59,187 bases of DNA from assembly GCA_947303185.1 (NCBI GenBank), contig CAMYXF010000011.1:1-59187 (forward strand), given 5' to 3'. A program made the position numbers and the translations under genes. Numbering within the stretch: position 1 is the first letter of the stretch; the number at the start of each line of letters is the position of its first letter. This document shows positions 31,581-39,996 of this stretch, one piece after another. Under the pieces are notes generated by a model. That model was not told the origin of the DNA, did not search any database, and was given only the letters and a program-made list of their open reading frames with translations. The DNA is from an uncultured Clostridia bacterium (GTDB lineage Bacteria; Bacillota; Clostridia; Saccharofermentanales; Saccharofermentanaceae).

Positions 31581-33995
31581 ATGACAAAGAATGAATTGGC
31601 AGAGAAAATCGCAACGTTTCCTTTTGAAGATATGGAGCATGCGCACGATGTGCTGATGAAAGCGGCAAAAGTATTTGGATATAATCTCGGTAATGCGAGA
31701 GCAAAGGCCGATGAGGCACTTGGCAGAGCTCCCGGGGCGTGGAAAGAAAACCGCAAAGGCATAAGGTTCGAGCCCGAATGGCTGAAAACCTTAGATCAGG
31801 AAACGCTCTATGGTCTCGCATTATATCTATATGATTTTGACGACGTGCTTCAGCCCTGGAATCATTATGAGAAAGCCTTCCGTGATGTCATGGAACAATA
31901 TATATCGAGTCGCAAACACCAGGACAGAATGGACGGCTTCTACAAAAGAAAAAACGCACGGCGGGACAACAATCCCGTCATGCGTTGGAGAAAGAGAAAG
32001 CAGGACCGGCTGGACGCAAAATGGATCACAATAGGAGCGACGCCCGAAGATAAAGAGGCTGGAATACCGGCAGGGAAAGGCAGACACGTGCTTATTGATG
32101 ACGAGGGAAAGATCGTTTCAGGTGCGGGCGGAAGCTTAACGGGTGTTACACTCCCGGAGGCCAAGAGCACGTCCGAAGAAGTAAAGGTTGACCCGGCTAA
32201 AGTCAGCACGGCCGCAGAAAGCGCAGGAAAGGCCACAGAGGAGGTTTCGAAAGGCGAAGGTAAATCTTCGGAAACCGAACCAAAGGGTTTATCTGAGGCA
32301 ACAGCGAGCAGTTCGGAGGCTTCCGAGGGCGAGGTTGAGAAGAAGGAAGAAAAAGCCAAGCTGAGAGTGATCTCAAGCGGTGCGGAATTCGCTGAGGCGC
32401 TCGGAAAAGCGGCTTCCAAAGAAGAGCGCCAGGCTATACTTGACAAAATGCCGGCGTCGTCTATCCTCAAGCTCGATGGCGAAAGCTACAGAAAGAAAAC
32501 GAACGGCGAGTGGGTGCTTGCAGGCCACAAAGCGCCGAAGGATATTGTGGGCTTTGAGGACAAGGACTGGGGCAGTTCAAATGTCCGGACGTCTGTTGAC
32601 GTATTCAAAGAAGCGACAAAAAATGACATCCCGGAGTTCATCGAAGATATTCTGAATGGCTATGCGGTCGGGACAATAATTAAGCTTCGCAAAGACGGAG
32701 ACATGGCCCTGGAGCGCAAAAAGAGCGGCTGGATCGTGACGAGCGGCGGCGAATACTACGGCATAAGCATACCGACAGGAACGAGTTCTTTGAAAGACCT
32801 GACCACATGGCAGAATCTTGCTGACACGATGGATAATTGGTACGTCAAGCGGAAGAAAGAGGGAGACGTGGCGACAAAAGAGCCCTCGAAGGATCTCTTA
32901 AGCGAGTTTGACGAAGAGGCCGGCAAGGACGATAAAGACTTTGAAGATCTGCTTAAGGAGTGTGAGGTTGGCACCACAATTGACGTGGATGGAGACACGT
33001 TCAAGTGCGTAGGCAAAGACGCATGGGAGCACGACGTAGAAGGCAAGGAATACGAGATAGGCGATGTGTTGTGGTTGTCAAATAAGGTGAACAACGCAAA
33101 GAGCTTCTATGTAGGAAGCCATAAAGTTGCAAAGCCTATAGATATGACCGCAGCAAGAAAAGCGGCGAAGGCCGATTGGGAGAAATACACGACGCCTGAG
33201 TACCTGGCTTCTGTTCCGTCGCTTAAAAACTACGACGAAAAGGTACAGCATTACAGAGACACAAGCTTTAAAGTCTTTACAGACGAAGAGATTGAAGAGG
33301 CGAACGGCCTTATTGCAAAGATCTTCGACAAGGCCGAGTATTGCGCCCGGTTCCCGGGCGATATAATCGACAGTATTGTAGAAAAGGGACTGCTGAACCA
33401 GTTTGAAACGGGCACCTCTCACGGCCTTGGCGATTTTGACCACGGCAGCAGATATCAGGCGTCCGGAAAACTGTTCGGGACTACTCTGAAGAAAGACGGA
33501 GAGTGGGCAGACGGCAAGACCTTCGAAAAGTATGGACTTATGAGTGAGAGAGACACTCTGCTCGCAGGTGATGCGGGCGGAGATCAGTATGGCAACTGCG
33601 TGCTGATATTTGAAAAGGAAGCCGTCAAGGACCGTGCAACGTTCACGTGTGGCGATTCTCTCGGCCTGTCCTTCGAACCGGGCAAAGCAGGCCATCCACC
33701 GACGGTGTTTGGGTTGTTAAGAAGAAACGAGACTTATTCCGATTGGGAAAAAGACGAGTTCATGGAAAAGTTGAGAAAGGCGAAAACGGTACAGGATCTG
33801 AAAAAGTTTTCCGGCTATCCGCATTACGTGGAAATGCAGTACCATGGCAAAATGCCGATCTCGACCGTAAAAGAAATCGTAGTTGGCTCGGACACAGTTA
33901 TTTCAGCCGCTTCAAAAGCAAAGCTTGAGGAATACGGCATAACAGTAACTGTTAAAAATATTGGCGGTAGCAAGCACGCTGGACACCCGTGGTAA
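31581..33995 (+). CDS. Head-region effector with unrecognised C-terminal domain
   Basis: 804 aa. A helical N-terminal extension (1-145) precedes the shared module (147-206: KWITIG ... RHVLIDDEGKIVSGAGGSLTG ... VKVDP). Repeats with the AVGTxI/xVGTxI turn and a W follow (about 260-515). The last ~260 residues hold KYGLMSERDTLLAG, a YGNCVLIFEKE strand and YVEMQYHGKMPISTVKEIVV. The last motif recalls the Gln-x-His-Gly segment of some ADP-ribosyltransferase-like families (DUF3626-type), but I cannot confirm that. GAGGTGAGAGACA precedes the ATG. Confidence 0.7.
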   Translation: MTKNELAEKIATFPFEDMEHAHDVLMKAAKVFGYNLGNARAKADEALGRAPGAWKENRKGIRFEPEWLKTLDQETLYGLALYLYDFDDVLQPWNHYEKAFRDVMEQYISSRKHQDRMDGFYKRKNARRDNNPVMRWRKRKQDRLDAKWITIGATPEDKEAGIPAGKGRHVLIDDEGKIVSGAGGSLTGVTLPEAKSTSEEVKVDPAKVSTAAESAGKATEEVSKGEGKSSETEPKGLSEATASSSEASEGEVEKKEEKAKLRVISSGAEFAEALGKAASKEERQAILDKMPASSILKLDGESYRKKTNGEWVLAGHKAPKDIVGFEDKDWGSSNVRTSVDVFKEATKNDIPEFIEDILNGYAVGTIIKLRKDGDMALERKKSGWIVTSGGEYYGISIPTGTSSLKDLTTWQNLADTMDNWYVKRKKEGDVATKEPSKDLLSEFDEEAGKDDKDFEDLLKECEVGTTIDVDGDTFKCVGKDAWEHDVEGKEYEIGDVLWLSNKVNNAKSFYVGSHKVAKPIDMTAARKAAKADWEKYTTPEYLASVPSLKNYDEKVQHYRDTSFKVFTDEEIEEANGLIAKIFDKAEYCARFPGDIIDSIVEKGLLNQFETGTSHGLGDFDHGSRYQASGKLFGTTLKKDGEWADGKTFEKYGLMSERDTLLAGDAGGDQYGNCVLIFEKEAVKDRATFTCGDSLGLSFEPGKAGHPPTVFGLLRRNETYSDWEKDEFMEKLRKAKTVQDLKKFSGYPHYVEMQYHGKMPISTVKEIVVGSDTVISAASKAKLEEYGITVTVKNIGGSKHAGHPW

Positions 33996-34009
33996 ACATG
34001 GTGTATAAT
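33980..34009 (+). promoter_or_regulatory. Possible internal late-region promoter
   Basis: TGGACA (33980-33985), 18-base spacer, TATAAT (34004-34009), at the end of the preceding effector gene and before the small gene at 34041. A separate supply of the small protein would fit an immunity or chaperone role. Moderate match. Confidence 0.45.
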
Positions 34010-34040
34010 ATAGCTGTAGATGGCAGGACGGAGGCGAAGC

Positions 34041-34424
34041 ATGGAAGTAGTGAGAATAATAGGGGCGCTGGGCGTTTATCCCGGGACGCCTTATCCGGAA
34101 TATGAGACAGTATGTGTTGAGCTGCCCGACGAGGTGTTCGCATACGTTTACACTGAACCGGGCAAAGAAGAAGTTCGGTGCTTAGATATGGGCACATGGG
34201 CGACATACACAAAGCACGGGCTGGTGCCGGGATCTTTTGCGGCAACAGACAGAAGCAAGAAACTTGCCAAACAGATCGTTGAAGGATTGACACGGAAACC
34301 GGAAGGGTACGACAAGGCAAAAGAAGCTCGAAAGTACATGGAGAAAACCTACAAAAAGATCGAGAAAGAGATCTTAGATAGTGCTGAGGCCGGATATAAA
34401 GAGTGGCTCCGCAAGAAAAAATAA
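34041..34424 (+). CDS. Small protein following the effector pair
   Basis: 127 aa: a beta-rich first half (VVRIIGALGVYPGTPYPEYETVCVELPDE) and a charged helical second half. GGAGGCGAAGC sets ATG 34041 in preference to 34020. It has its own possible promoter and a terminator, so it is an independent unit. No family; an immunity or chaperone role is only a guess. Confidence 0.55.
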   Translation: MEVVRIIGALGVYPGTPYPEYETVCVELPDEVFAYVYTEPGKEEVRCLDMGTWATYTKHGLVPGSFAATDRSKKLAKQIVEGLTRKPEGYDKAKEARKYMEKTYKKIEKEILDSAEAGYKEWLRKKK

Positions 34425-34450
34425 GCAAACAGTCAAAATACTGTAGAAAG

Positions 34451-34479
34451 ACAGGCGCTGTAAAAGGCGTCTGTTTTTT
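34451..34479 (+). terminator. Terminator before the portal gene
   Basis: ACAGGCGC (34451-34458) pairs with GCGTCTGT (34467-34474; one G-U) and is followed by a T-run. It separates the small gene at 34041 from the portal gene. Confidence 0.8.
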
Positions 34480-34495
34480 GTTATGAGGAGACGAT

Positions 34496-36133
34496 ATGAC
34501 GAAGGAAAAATTAAACAGTCTTAAAAGCATGCACGCCACGATGAGTGCGGGCGGCAAGAGGAGAGACTATAGGACCGACGGCTATCAGAACATGCTGAAC
34601 AAGTACGGCACGTACAGGGACAGCACAGAGCATTACCATTACGTGGAAGAGGACTATGCGATGTCGCCTGAGCTGACGAAGCAGTACGAGGGCAACGGAC
34701 TGTTCGCAAAGATCATTGACACGCCGGCGGAAGAGGCCATGAAGCATGGGTTTAACCTTAACGTTCTTGACGAAGGAATAAACGATGCGATCATGGAAAA
34801 GCTGGATCTCTTGGACTACGAAGAGAAGTTCGCAACGGCGATCAAATGGGCGAGGCTTTTCGGCGGCTCTGTAATAGTCATGCTGATTGACGACGGAAGA
34901 AGCCTTGACGAGCCGGTTGACTGGGTGCGTGCGAAGAACATTGACGAGCTTTTGGTATTTGAGCGTGCGATAGTTCAGCCGGACTATACGAGCCTTTATC
35001 AGACGTATGGAGACTACAACGGCCTTCCCGGAGATCACAGCAAGTTCGGAAAACCGCAGTGGTACTACATCAGCTCGATAACCGGGTTCTTCAAGGTGCA
35101 TGAGAGCAGAGTGCTTGTATTCCACAACAGCACAATGCCGGAGGTGGGCGTGAATATCGAATACCACTTTTGGGGTGTGCCTGAGTATGTGCGCATTAAG
35201 AGGGTCTTGAAAGAGACCATCACGGCGCACGGCGACGCAGTGAAGCTCCTTGAGAGAAGCGTTCAGGCTATCTACAAGATGAGAAACCTGGCACAGCTCT
35301 TGGCTACGGATGAAGGCGAGAACCAGGCCCTGAAGAGGCTTGAAGTCATCGACATGGCGAGAGGTATTCTCAATTCGATTGCCATTGACGCCGACGGCGA
35401 GGACTACAGCTTTCAACAGTTCTCTGTTCAGGGTATCAGCGAAGTCATCGACAGCACGTGCAATATGCTGTCCGCTATTACGCAAATACCACAGACGGTT
35501 CTGTTCGGTAGAAGCCCGGCGGGAATGAACAGCACCGGTGAGAGCGATCTCGAAAACTATTATAACTTCATCGAGCACATTCAAAAGACGATGGTCAAAG
35601 CGAATCTGCACCAGTTAATTCAAATAATTATGTTCGTCGAGGCTCGCATGGGCAGAATTGACAACATGGTAGAGTTCAAGCTTGAGTTCAATCCGCTTTG
35701 GAGTATGACCGAGAGCGAGCAGGCCAATGTTGACCAGACGAAGGCGCAGATAGCACAGACCAAGGCTTACACGGCTCAGGTTTATGTTGACATGGGTGCG
35801 TTAGATCCTTCCGAAGTACGTGAAGGCCTCAAGAGTTCCGAAGAATATCAGATTGAGGATCTTATTGACGAAGAGGCACCGGACATACTCACGAAGGCTG
35901 AGAGAGACGCATTGAACCAGTACAAAATGCAGGCACTTACGCAAGAGCAGGGCGGAGGAGAGCAAGATCCGATGGCCGCAATGATGGCAGGTGCCGGCGG
36001 TGCTCCCGAAGGGCAGAACAATCCGCTTGAAGCAATGATGGGTGGCGGAAATCCGGAAGAAGCGCAGCCTGATATTCCGAAAAGGCAAGATAAGGCCAAA
36101 ATGAATATTATAAAACGAATCTTTTCAAGATGA
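34496..36133 (+). CDS. Portal protein (DUF1073-like)
   Basis: 545 aa. Pattern of the DUF1073 portal family: DYAMSPELTKQYEGNGLFAKIID, KWARLFGGSVIVMLIDDG, a helical core with QFSVQGISEVIDSTCNMLSAITQIPQTVLFG, and a Gln/Ala/Gly-Met-rich C-terminus. It forms the dodecameric channel at one head vertex. Unusually it is separated from the terminase by two effector genes. TATGAGGAGACGAT precedes the ATG. Confidence 0.88.
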   Translation: MTKEKLNSLKSMHATMSAGGKRRDYRTDGYQNMLNKYGTYRDSTEHYHYVEEDYAMSPELTKQYEGNGLFAKIIDTPAEEAMKHGFNLNVLDEGINDAIMEKLDLLDYEEKFATAIKWARLFGGSVIVMLIDDGRSLDEPVDWVRAKNIDELLVFERAIVQPDYTSLYQTYGDYNGLPGDHSKFGKPQWYYISSITGFFKVHESRVLVFHNSTMPEVGVNIEYHFWGVPEYVRIKRVLKETITAHGDAVKLLERSVQAIYKMRNLAQLLATDEGENQALKRLEVIDMARGILNSIAIDADGEDYSFQQFSVQGISEVIDSTCNMLSAITQIPQTVLFGRSPAGMNSTGESDLENYYNFIEHIQKTMVKANLHQLIQIIMFVEARMGRIDNMVEFKLEFNPLWSMTESEQANVDQTKAQIAQTKAYTAQVYVDMGALDPSEVREGLKSSEEYQIEDLIDEEAPDILTKAERDALNQYKMQALTQEQGGGEQDPMAAMMAGAGGAPEGQNNPLEAMMGGGNPEEAQPDIPKRQDKAKMNIIKRIFSR

Positions 36134-36186
36134 AAGCCTTTTGCAAACTGCATATATCGGGGAAACGTGTGAAAATTTGAAATTAT

Positions 36187-36219
36187 TTCAGAAAAACTAT
36201 TGACAATGATTCAGAAAAG
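36187..36219. promoter_or_regulatory. Paired TTCAGAAAA motifs at the small-RNA promoter
   Basis: TTCAGAAAA occurs at 36187-36195, upstream of the -35, and again at 36210-36218 in the spacer. The same 9-mer begins both operator-like palindromes (5123, 10143). Binding at these sites would block the promoter, so the locus may be under repressor control. Confidence 0.4.
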
Positions 36220-36228
36220 GCTTAAAAT
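36200..36228 (+). promoter_or_regulatory. Promoter of the predicted small RNA
   Basis: TTGACA (36200-36205), 17-base spacer, TAAAAT (36223-36228). It lies in a gap after the portal gene and fires into a short structured region that ends in a terminator at about 36336. Confidence 0.75.
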
Positions 36229-36234
36229 ATAGAA

Positions 36235-36337
36235 AAACCGAGAGCCGGTATGAAGCAAGGTAAACCGACTCTCGGAAAAATATTGCAAGGAAACGGAAAG
36301 GAAGCTTAAGGCAAGTTCCCTTGCAATACTTTTTTTG
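36235..36337 (+). ncRNA. Predicted small RNA after the portal gene
   Basis: About 100 nt between a good promoter and a terminator, with no ORF. Hairpin 1: CCGAGAG (36238-36244) with CTCTCGG (36269-36275), extended by CGGT/ACCG. Hairpin 2: TATTGCAAGG (36281-36290) with CCTTGCAATA (36319-36328), ten perfect pairs, followed by seven T (36330-36336). The loop of hairpin 2 contains an inner GGAA/TTCC. It could be a packaging-type RNA, a prophage-expressed regulator or an anti-defence RNA; only its existence is predicted. Confidence 0.6.
36319..36337 (+). terminator. Terminator of the predicted small RNA
   Basis: The 3' arm of a perfect 10-bp stem (TATTGCAAGG/CCTTGCAATA) followed by c and seven T. 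It is a strong intrinsic terminator inside the late gene block. Confidence 0.8.
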
Positions 36338-36406
36338 CAAGGACAGTTATATTATATCACAAAAAGCCGTGAAGGCAAGCGCAAAGCGCTGGGAAGGGGT
36401 TCATCT

Positions 36407-36658
36407 ATGAGTATATCAGCAGAGAAGTTATTAAGAGTTGAGAGCGTTGCCTATGAGCTTAAGGAGCTCAATCTTGTCTATGCCGGTGCATGGCAGACGA
36501 CGATATTGGATGAGGGCAGACAGCTCAGATTTAGATCTGCCGTTGCTGAAGCGGTATTAAACGAAACAAATAACTGTCGGCTTGACCTTGAAAGAATTTT
36601 ATATGGAGACGAGACGGATGAAGCAGAGGAAAGTAAAAAAGAGATTGAACCAGGATGA
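36407..36658 (+). CDS. Small helical protein before the zeta-like effector
   Basis: 83 aa, helical and acidic toward the end. GGGAAGGGGTTCATCT sets ATG 36407. It overlaps the next gene, so the two are made together, as antitoxin-toxin or chaperone-cargo pairs often are. No family recognised. Confidence 0.55.
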   Translation: MSISAEKLLRVESVAYELKELNLVYAGAWQTTILDEGRQLRFRSAVAEAVLNETNNCRLDLERILYGDETDEAEESKKEIEPG

Positions 36659-37721
36659 CCGGTGGATTACAATAGGCCGAGAAGGGAAAGACGGCGAGAA
36701 ACACGGTCAGCACGTTTATATAGATGACGACGGCGTGATAAGCAAAGGACCGAAAGGTTTGGTTGGGAAAAGCCTCGAAGAGCTCTCGAACAAAACCAAG
36801 GCCACGGCAACGCCGAAGGAGACAGCCGCAGAAGCTCCAAAGCCGGAAGCAATTGAACCGTCTCACAAGCTCAGAGATAAATATCCGCTTACGCCCGAAG
36901 AGCAAAAGAAGTTCGACGAGGTTGACGCAAGCGGCATAGTTTACCAAGACCCGGAATCCATTGAGCTTTACAAACTGCTTAAGATCGGGAAATACTTTAA
37001 GCGCAAGGATCTGCGGAAGCTTTCGGTAGTACGCAATCTTGAGAAAGAGGCGAAGAAGTGGGAAAAGAAGGTTGGAGACGCAGTAAATGAAACGTCAGAC
37101 GAACGCAAGAAGATCAGGGATCAGATATTTGACGACTTCATGAAGCAGGGCGCTTATTCCGGTACGGCTAAAGGCGAAGATGGCCGGGAGCACGATGTGT
37201 TCGACGGGAAAATAAACAAAGGCCATGAGGCATGGATCATTATCGGATGGCCGGCATCAGGAAAGAGCACAAGGCTGGTAAATCCGCTGAGCAAAGAGAA
37301 AGGCGCATTCATTCTTGACAGCGATATGCTGAAGGAACGTTATCCGGAGTTCAAGGAGAGCAAAGGGGCGGCGGCGTCAGCGGTGACACCGGATTCAAAC
37401 GCATTGAGACGCAAGGCATTTAACGAGTTTACCAAGGGAAGAAGAAAGGGCGAGAATCTCATTATTCCGATATTGGGAAGAGAAAAAGATGCTGTAGACA
37501 GCTTCTTGAACGATCTCGAACGTGCCGGCTACAATGTGCATGTGAGGTACCAAAAGGCGTCAAGGCGAGAGGCGGCAAACAGAATGATTATGAGAGCACT
37601 CGGGATGGGACGCATTGTTCCGTTGCGAACGATCAACAAAGAAGGCGGCGATCCCGAAGATGTGTTCAAGAGCTACAAGGGCAAGACCAATTTAAAAGGC
37701 GATAAGTACGTCGAGGAATGA
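36618..37721 (+). CDS. Head-region effector with zeta-toxin-like kinase domain
   Basis: 367 aa. Short form of the shared N-terminal module at 16-50 (WITIG ... HGQHVYIDDDGVISKGPKG). After a linker, residues about 200-330 form a P-loop kinase: GWPASGKST (210-218), FILDSDMLKERYPEF (with Asp234/Asp236), later an Arg-rich helix. This fits the zeta toxin family, which phosphorylates UDP-N-acetylglucosamine and stops wall synthesis. The exact substrate is not certain. ATG 36618 follows GGAG inside the previous gene. Confidence 0.78.
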   Translation: MKQRKVKKRLNQDDRWITIGREGKDGEKHGQHVYIDDDGVISKGPKGLVGKSLEELSNKTKATATPKETAAEAPKPEAIEPSHKLRDKYPLTPEEQKKFDEVDASGIVYQDPESIELYKLLKIGKYFKRKDLRKLSVVRNLEKEAKKWEKKVGDAVNETSDERKKIRDQIFDDFMKQGAYSGTAKGEDGREHDVFDGKINKGHEAWIIIGWPASGKSTRLVNPLSKEKGAFILDSDMLKERYPEFKESKGAAASAVTPDSNALRRKAFNEFTKGRRKGENLIIPILGREKDAVDSFLNDLERAGYNVHVRYQKASRREAANRMIMRALGMGRIVPLRTINKEGGDPEDVFKSYKGKTNLKGDKYVEE

Positions 37722-37737
37722 GAAAGGAAGGGTTGCG

Positions 37738-38013
37738 ATGTTTGAGTGGAAGAAAAACGGTGATGTGTATTGGCCGGCGAATGAGCGCCAGGCTGGCTAC
37801 ACGGCTTACGAAGGATCTGAGAAGGTCAAAGAGCTTGTCATGAAGTACAAAGACAAGCTTCCGAAAAAGTGGATAGATTCTGAGCCTTGGCTTGATGCGG
37901 CCGTCGTGTCACAGCTCGTGCACGAGGGAACGAGAGAGAGCTTTGAGCGCCAGGCGGCAAAAGGACAGTTAAGAAGCATGACCGATATCATTGCGTTTTG
38001 CTATGATTTTTGA
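37738..38013 (+). CDS. Small protein between effectors
   Basis: 91 aa, Trp- and Lys-rich (MFEWKKNGDVYWPANERQAGY). GAAAGGAAGGGTTGCG precedes the ATG. Lies between two effector genes. No family recognised; possible immunity or loading partner. Confidence 0.55.
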   Translation: MFEWKKNGDVYWPANERQAGYTAYEGSEKVKELVMKYKDKLPKKWIDSEPWLDAAVVSQLVHEGTRESFERQAAKGQLRSMTDIIAFCYDF

Positions 38014-38031
38014 GCGAGAGGGCAGAAAGGG

Positions 38032-39996
38032 ATGGACGTAGAGAAAGACTTACAGGACATTATAGAAAGGTATCAAAGCCGGAGAAAGCTAAGAAACGTC
38101 GTAAACAAATATAACGAGCGCAGAAAGGGCCGCCTGAAGGCGAAACGAGAGCTTGACAGAGCTGACGAGCGCTGGATAACGGTAGGCGCAAAGGAAGAGA
38201 ACAAAAGAACCGGAGAGCCAGGCCACAAGGGCAAACACGTTCTGATAGACGATGAGGGCGTAGTGGTTGCGGGTGCCGGTGGAAGCCTTACCGGGACAAA
38301 GCTTAGTGGAGCGAAGAGCACGAGCGGCGAGGTCAAGGTAGATCCGAGCAAGACTGCGGGCGAAGTTGGCGAAAGCAAGAAAGGCGAAGAAGCGCCGCCT
38401 CCGAAACCGAAGGTGCCAAAATGGGGCGACTTTGAGCAGGATGAGGATACGGCAAAAAAGGTGGAAGAAATCAGCCAGACGTGCAAAGACCATGTGACTA
38501 AGACGTATTATGGAAAGCCTGAGGTTGATTTTTCTGTTGTGAGTGGCCTGGAGAAAAAGATTCCTGAGGGTACAGTTGTCGAAATCAATGGGGAACCGTA
38601 TATAAGATATGGGACGTCATATCCGACGGGCTTTATAAAAGCCGGGAAAAACGGATGGGACGGAATAATATCCGGTTATTCAGTTTTGGAAAAGGCGACA
38701 GATGGCCTGAAGTACCTCGGCTCTATAGATTTAGATAAAATGCAGCCTCCGGGAGTTGATAAGGAGATCAAGTTCGAGGGAAATTACGCAGAAGAGATTA
38801 CCAAAAAGCTTTGGGATGAAGCTAAAACCGGCATGACGTGTAGGCCGTCGGGCTTTGCTTCGAGATTCGACATTGTTAAAAAGATGGATGAAATGCCCAA
38901 AGGAACCGAAATCGAGTTTGAGAACGGCGTTATTCTTAAAAAGTATCAGAACGATTGGAGGAAGAAGCGTCCGGGAGATGAGACTTTCTCAAAGGCTTAT
39001 GGTACTTCGGCGTATTTTGGCACTGCGCTGATGAACGGCAACGTGAAAGCAATAAGATCAAATACAGCAACAATTAAGAAAAGCGGCGCAGAGGGTGATT
39101 ACGATGTAGGAATTGACAATCCGTTTGCGGCAAAGTACGGTGCAAAATACAAGCCTATGCACGATCTCATTGCAAAGAACAAAGGCACCGAATCGACGCT
39201 TTGGAAACACTTCGAACATAGAATGAAGCCCGAAGTCAAGGGCAAGAAAACGTGCTATATAACAGGCACCTGGCGTATATGCCTTGGCGGCGGCTTGAAG
39301 GGAAGCAAGGGCTATCATCCTTATGAAGAGACTTTCCACGAGGGCGGGCACTTGATAGACGACAGGCTCGCAGAGGCATACACGGGGCACAAAAAATCAG
39401 AATCGGCTGTTTTTGGCGTCTACAGTTACGGTGCAACGACTGAACATTTGTCGGAAGTGTACGAGGACGGCAAGCTTCGCAAAACCATGGAAGGCGAGTG
39501 GGAAGAGGCACGCCAAAAGCTTTCGGAAGAGTTTTCAGCTGTTGCGAAAAAAGAAATTGAGAAGGGCGATAAAGAGTCAATAAAGACGATATACTATTCC
39601 GGCGCACTTTCAAAGGATGATTACGACACGGCAACATGGTACTACACTTATGCACCTGAAGATTACAAGGAAAAGAACAAGTTAGCAGATCTAATCAAAC
39701 TGAAAGACGCCAATGCGCACTCAATGCTTGCGAGCGTTAGTGGCAAACCATGGTCTGTGTATGGTGATGTCTTGGATATGTTCTGCATGGCGTCTCATGG
39801 TAAGTTCGGAAGCGGACATGATAAAGGATATGCGGCAGGCAATAAACACACTGCGACTGAATTCTTCGCAGAGGCCTTTTCGGCAAAGATGTGCAATCCG
39901 GAATCGCTTGAGTTAATAACCAAGTATTTTCCGAAGAGTTATGCAGTATTTGAGGAGATATTGGAATGGGCAGGGAAGCATTACGACAAAATATGA
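38032..39996 (+). CDS. Head-region effector with HEXXH metalloprotease domain
   Basis: 654 aa. Basic N-terminus; shared module at 47-107 (RWITVG ... KHVLIDDEGVVVAGAGGSLTG ... VKVDP). Two repeats with IPEGTxV and MPKGTEI turns follow (about 165-340). The C-terminal domain (about 355-654) has ETFHEGGHLID with the zincin motif HEGGH at 436-440, and a downstream ATEFFAEAFSAK segment that would provide the third zinc ligand, as in lethal-factor-type peptidases found in phage heads. Probably delivered to the host cell. Confidence 0.78.
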   Translation: MDVEKDLQDIIERYQSRRKLRNVVNKYNERRKGRLKAKRELDRADERWITVGAKEENKRTGEPGHKGKHVLIDDEGVVVAGAGGSLTGTKLSGAKSTSGEVKVDPSKTAGEVGESKKGEEAPPPKPKVPKWGDFEQDEDTAKKVEEISQTCKDHVTKTYYGKPEVDFSVVSGLEKKIPEGTVVEINGEPYIRYGTSYPTGFIKAGKNGWDGIISGYSVLEKATDGLKYLGSIDLDKMQPPGVDKEIKFEGNYAEEITKKLWDEAKTGMTCRPSGFASRFDIVKKMDEMPKGTEIEFENGVILKKYQNDWRKKRPGDETFSKAYGTSAYFGTALMNGNVKAIRSNTATIKKSGAEGDYDVGIDNPFAAKYGAKYKPMHDLIAKNKGTESTLWKHFEHRMKPEVKGKKTCYITGTWRICLGGGLKGSKGYHPYEETFHEGGHLIDDRLAEAYTGHKKSESAVFGVYSYGATTEHLSEVYEDGKLRKTMEGEWEEARQKLSEEFSAVAKKEIEKGDKESIKTIYYSGALSKDDYDTATWYYTYAPEDYKEKNKLADLIKLKDANAHSMLASVSGKPWSVYGDVLDMFCMASHGKFGSGHDKGYAAGNKHTATEFFAEAFSAKMCNPESLELITKYFPKSYAVFEEILEWAGKHYDKI

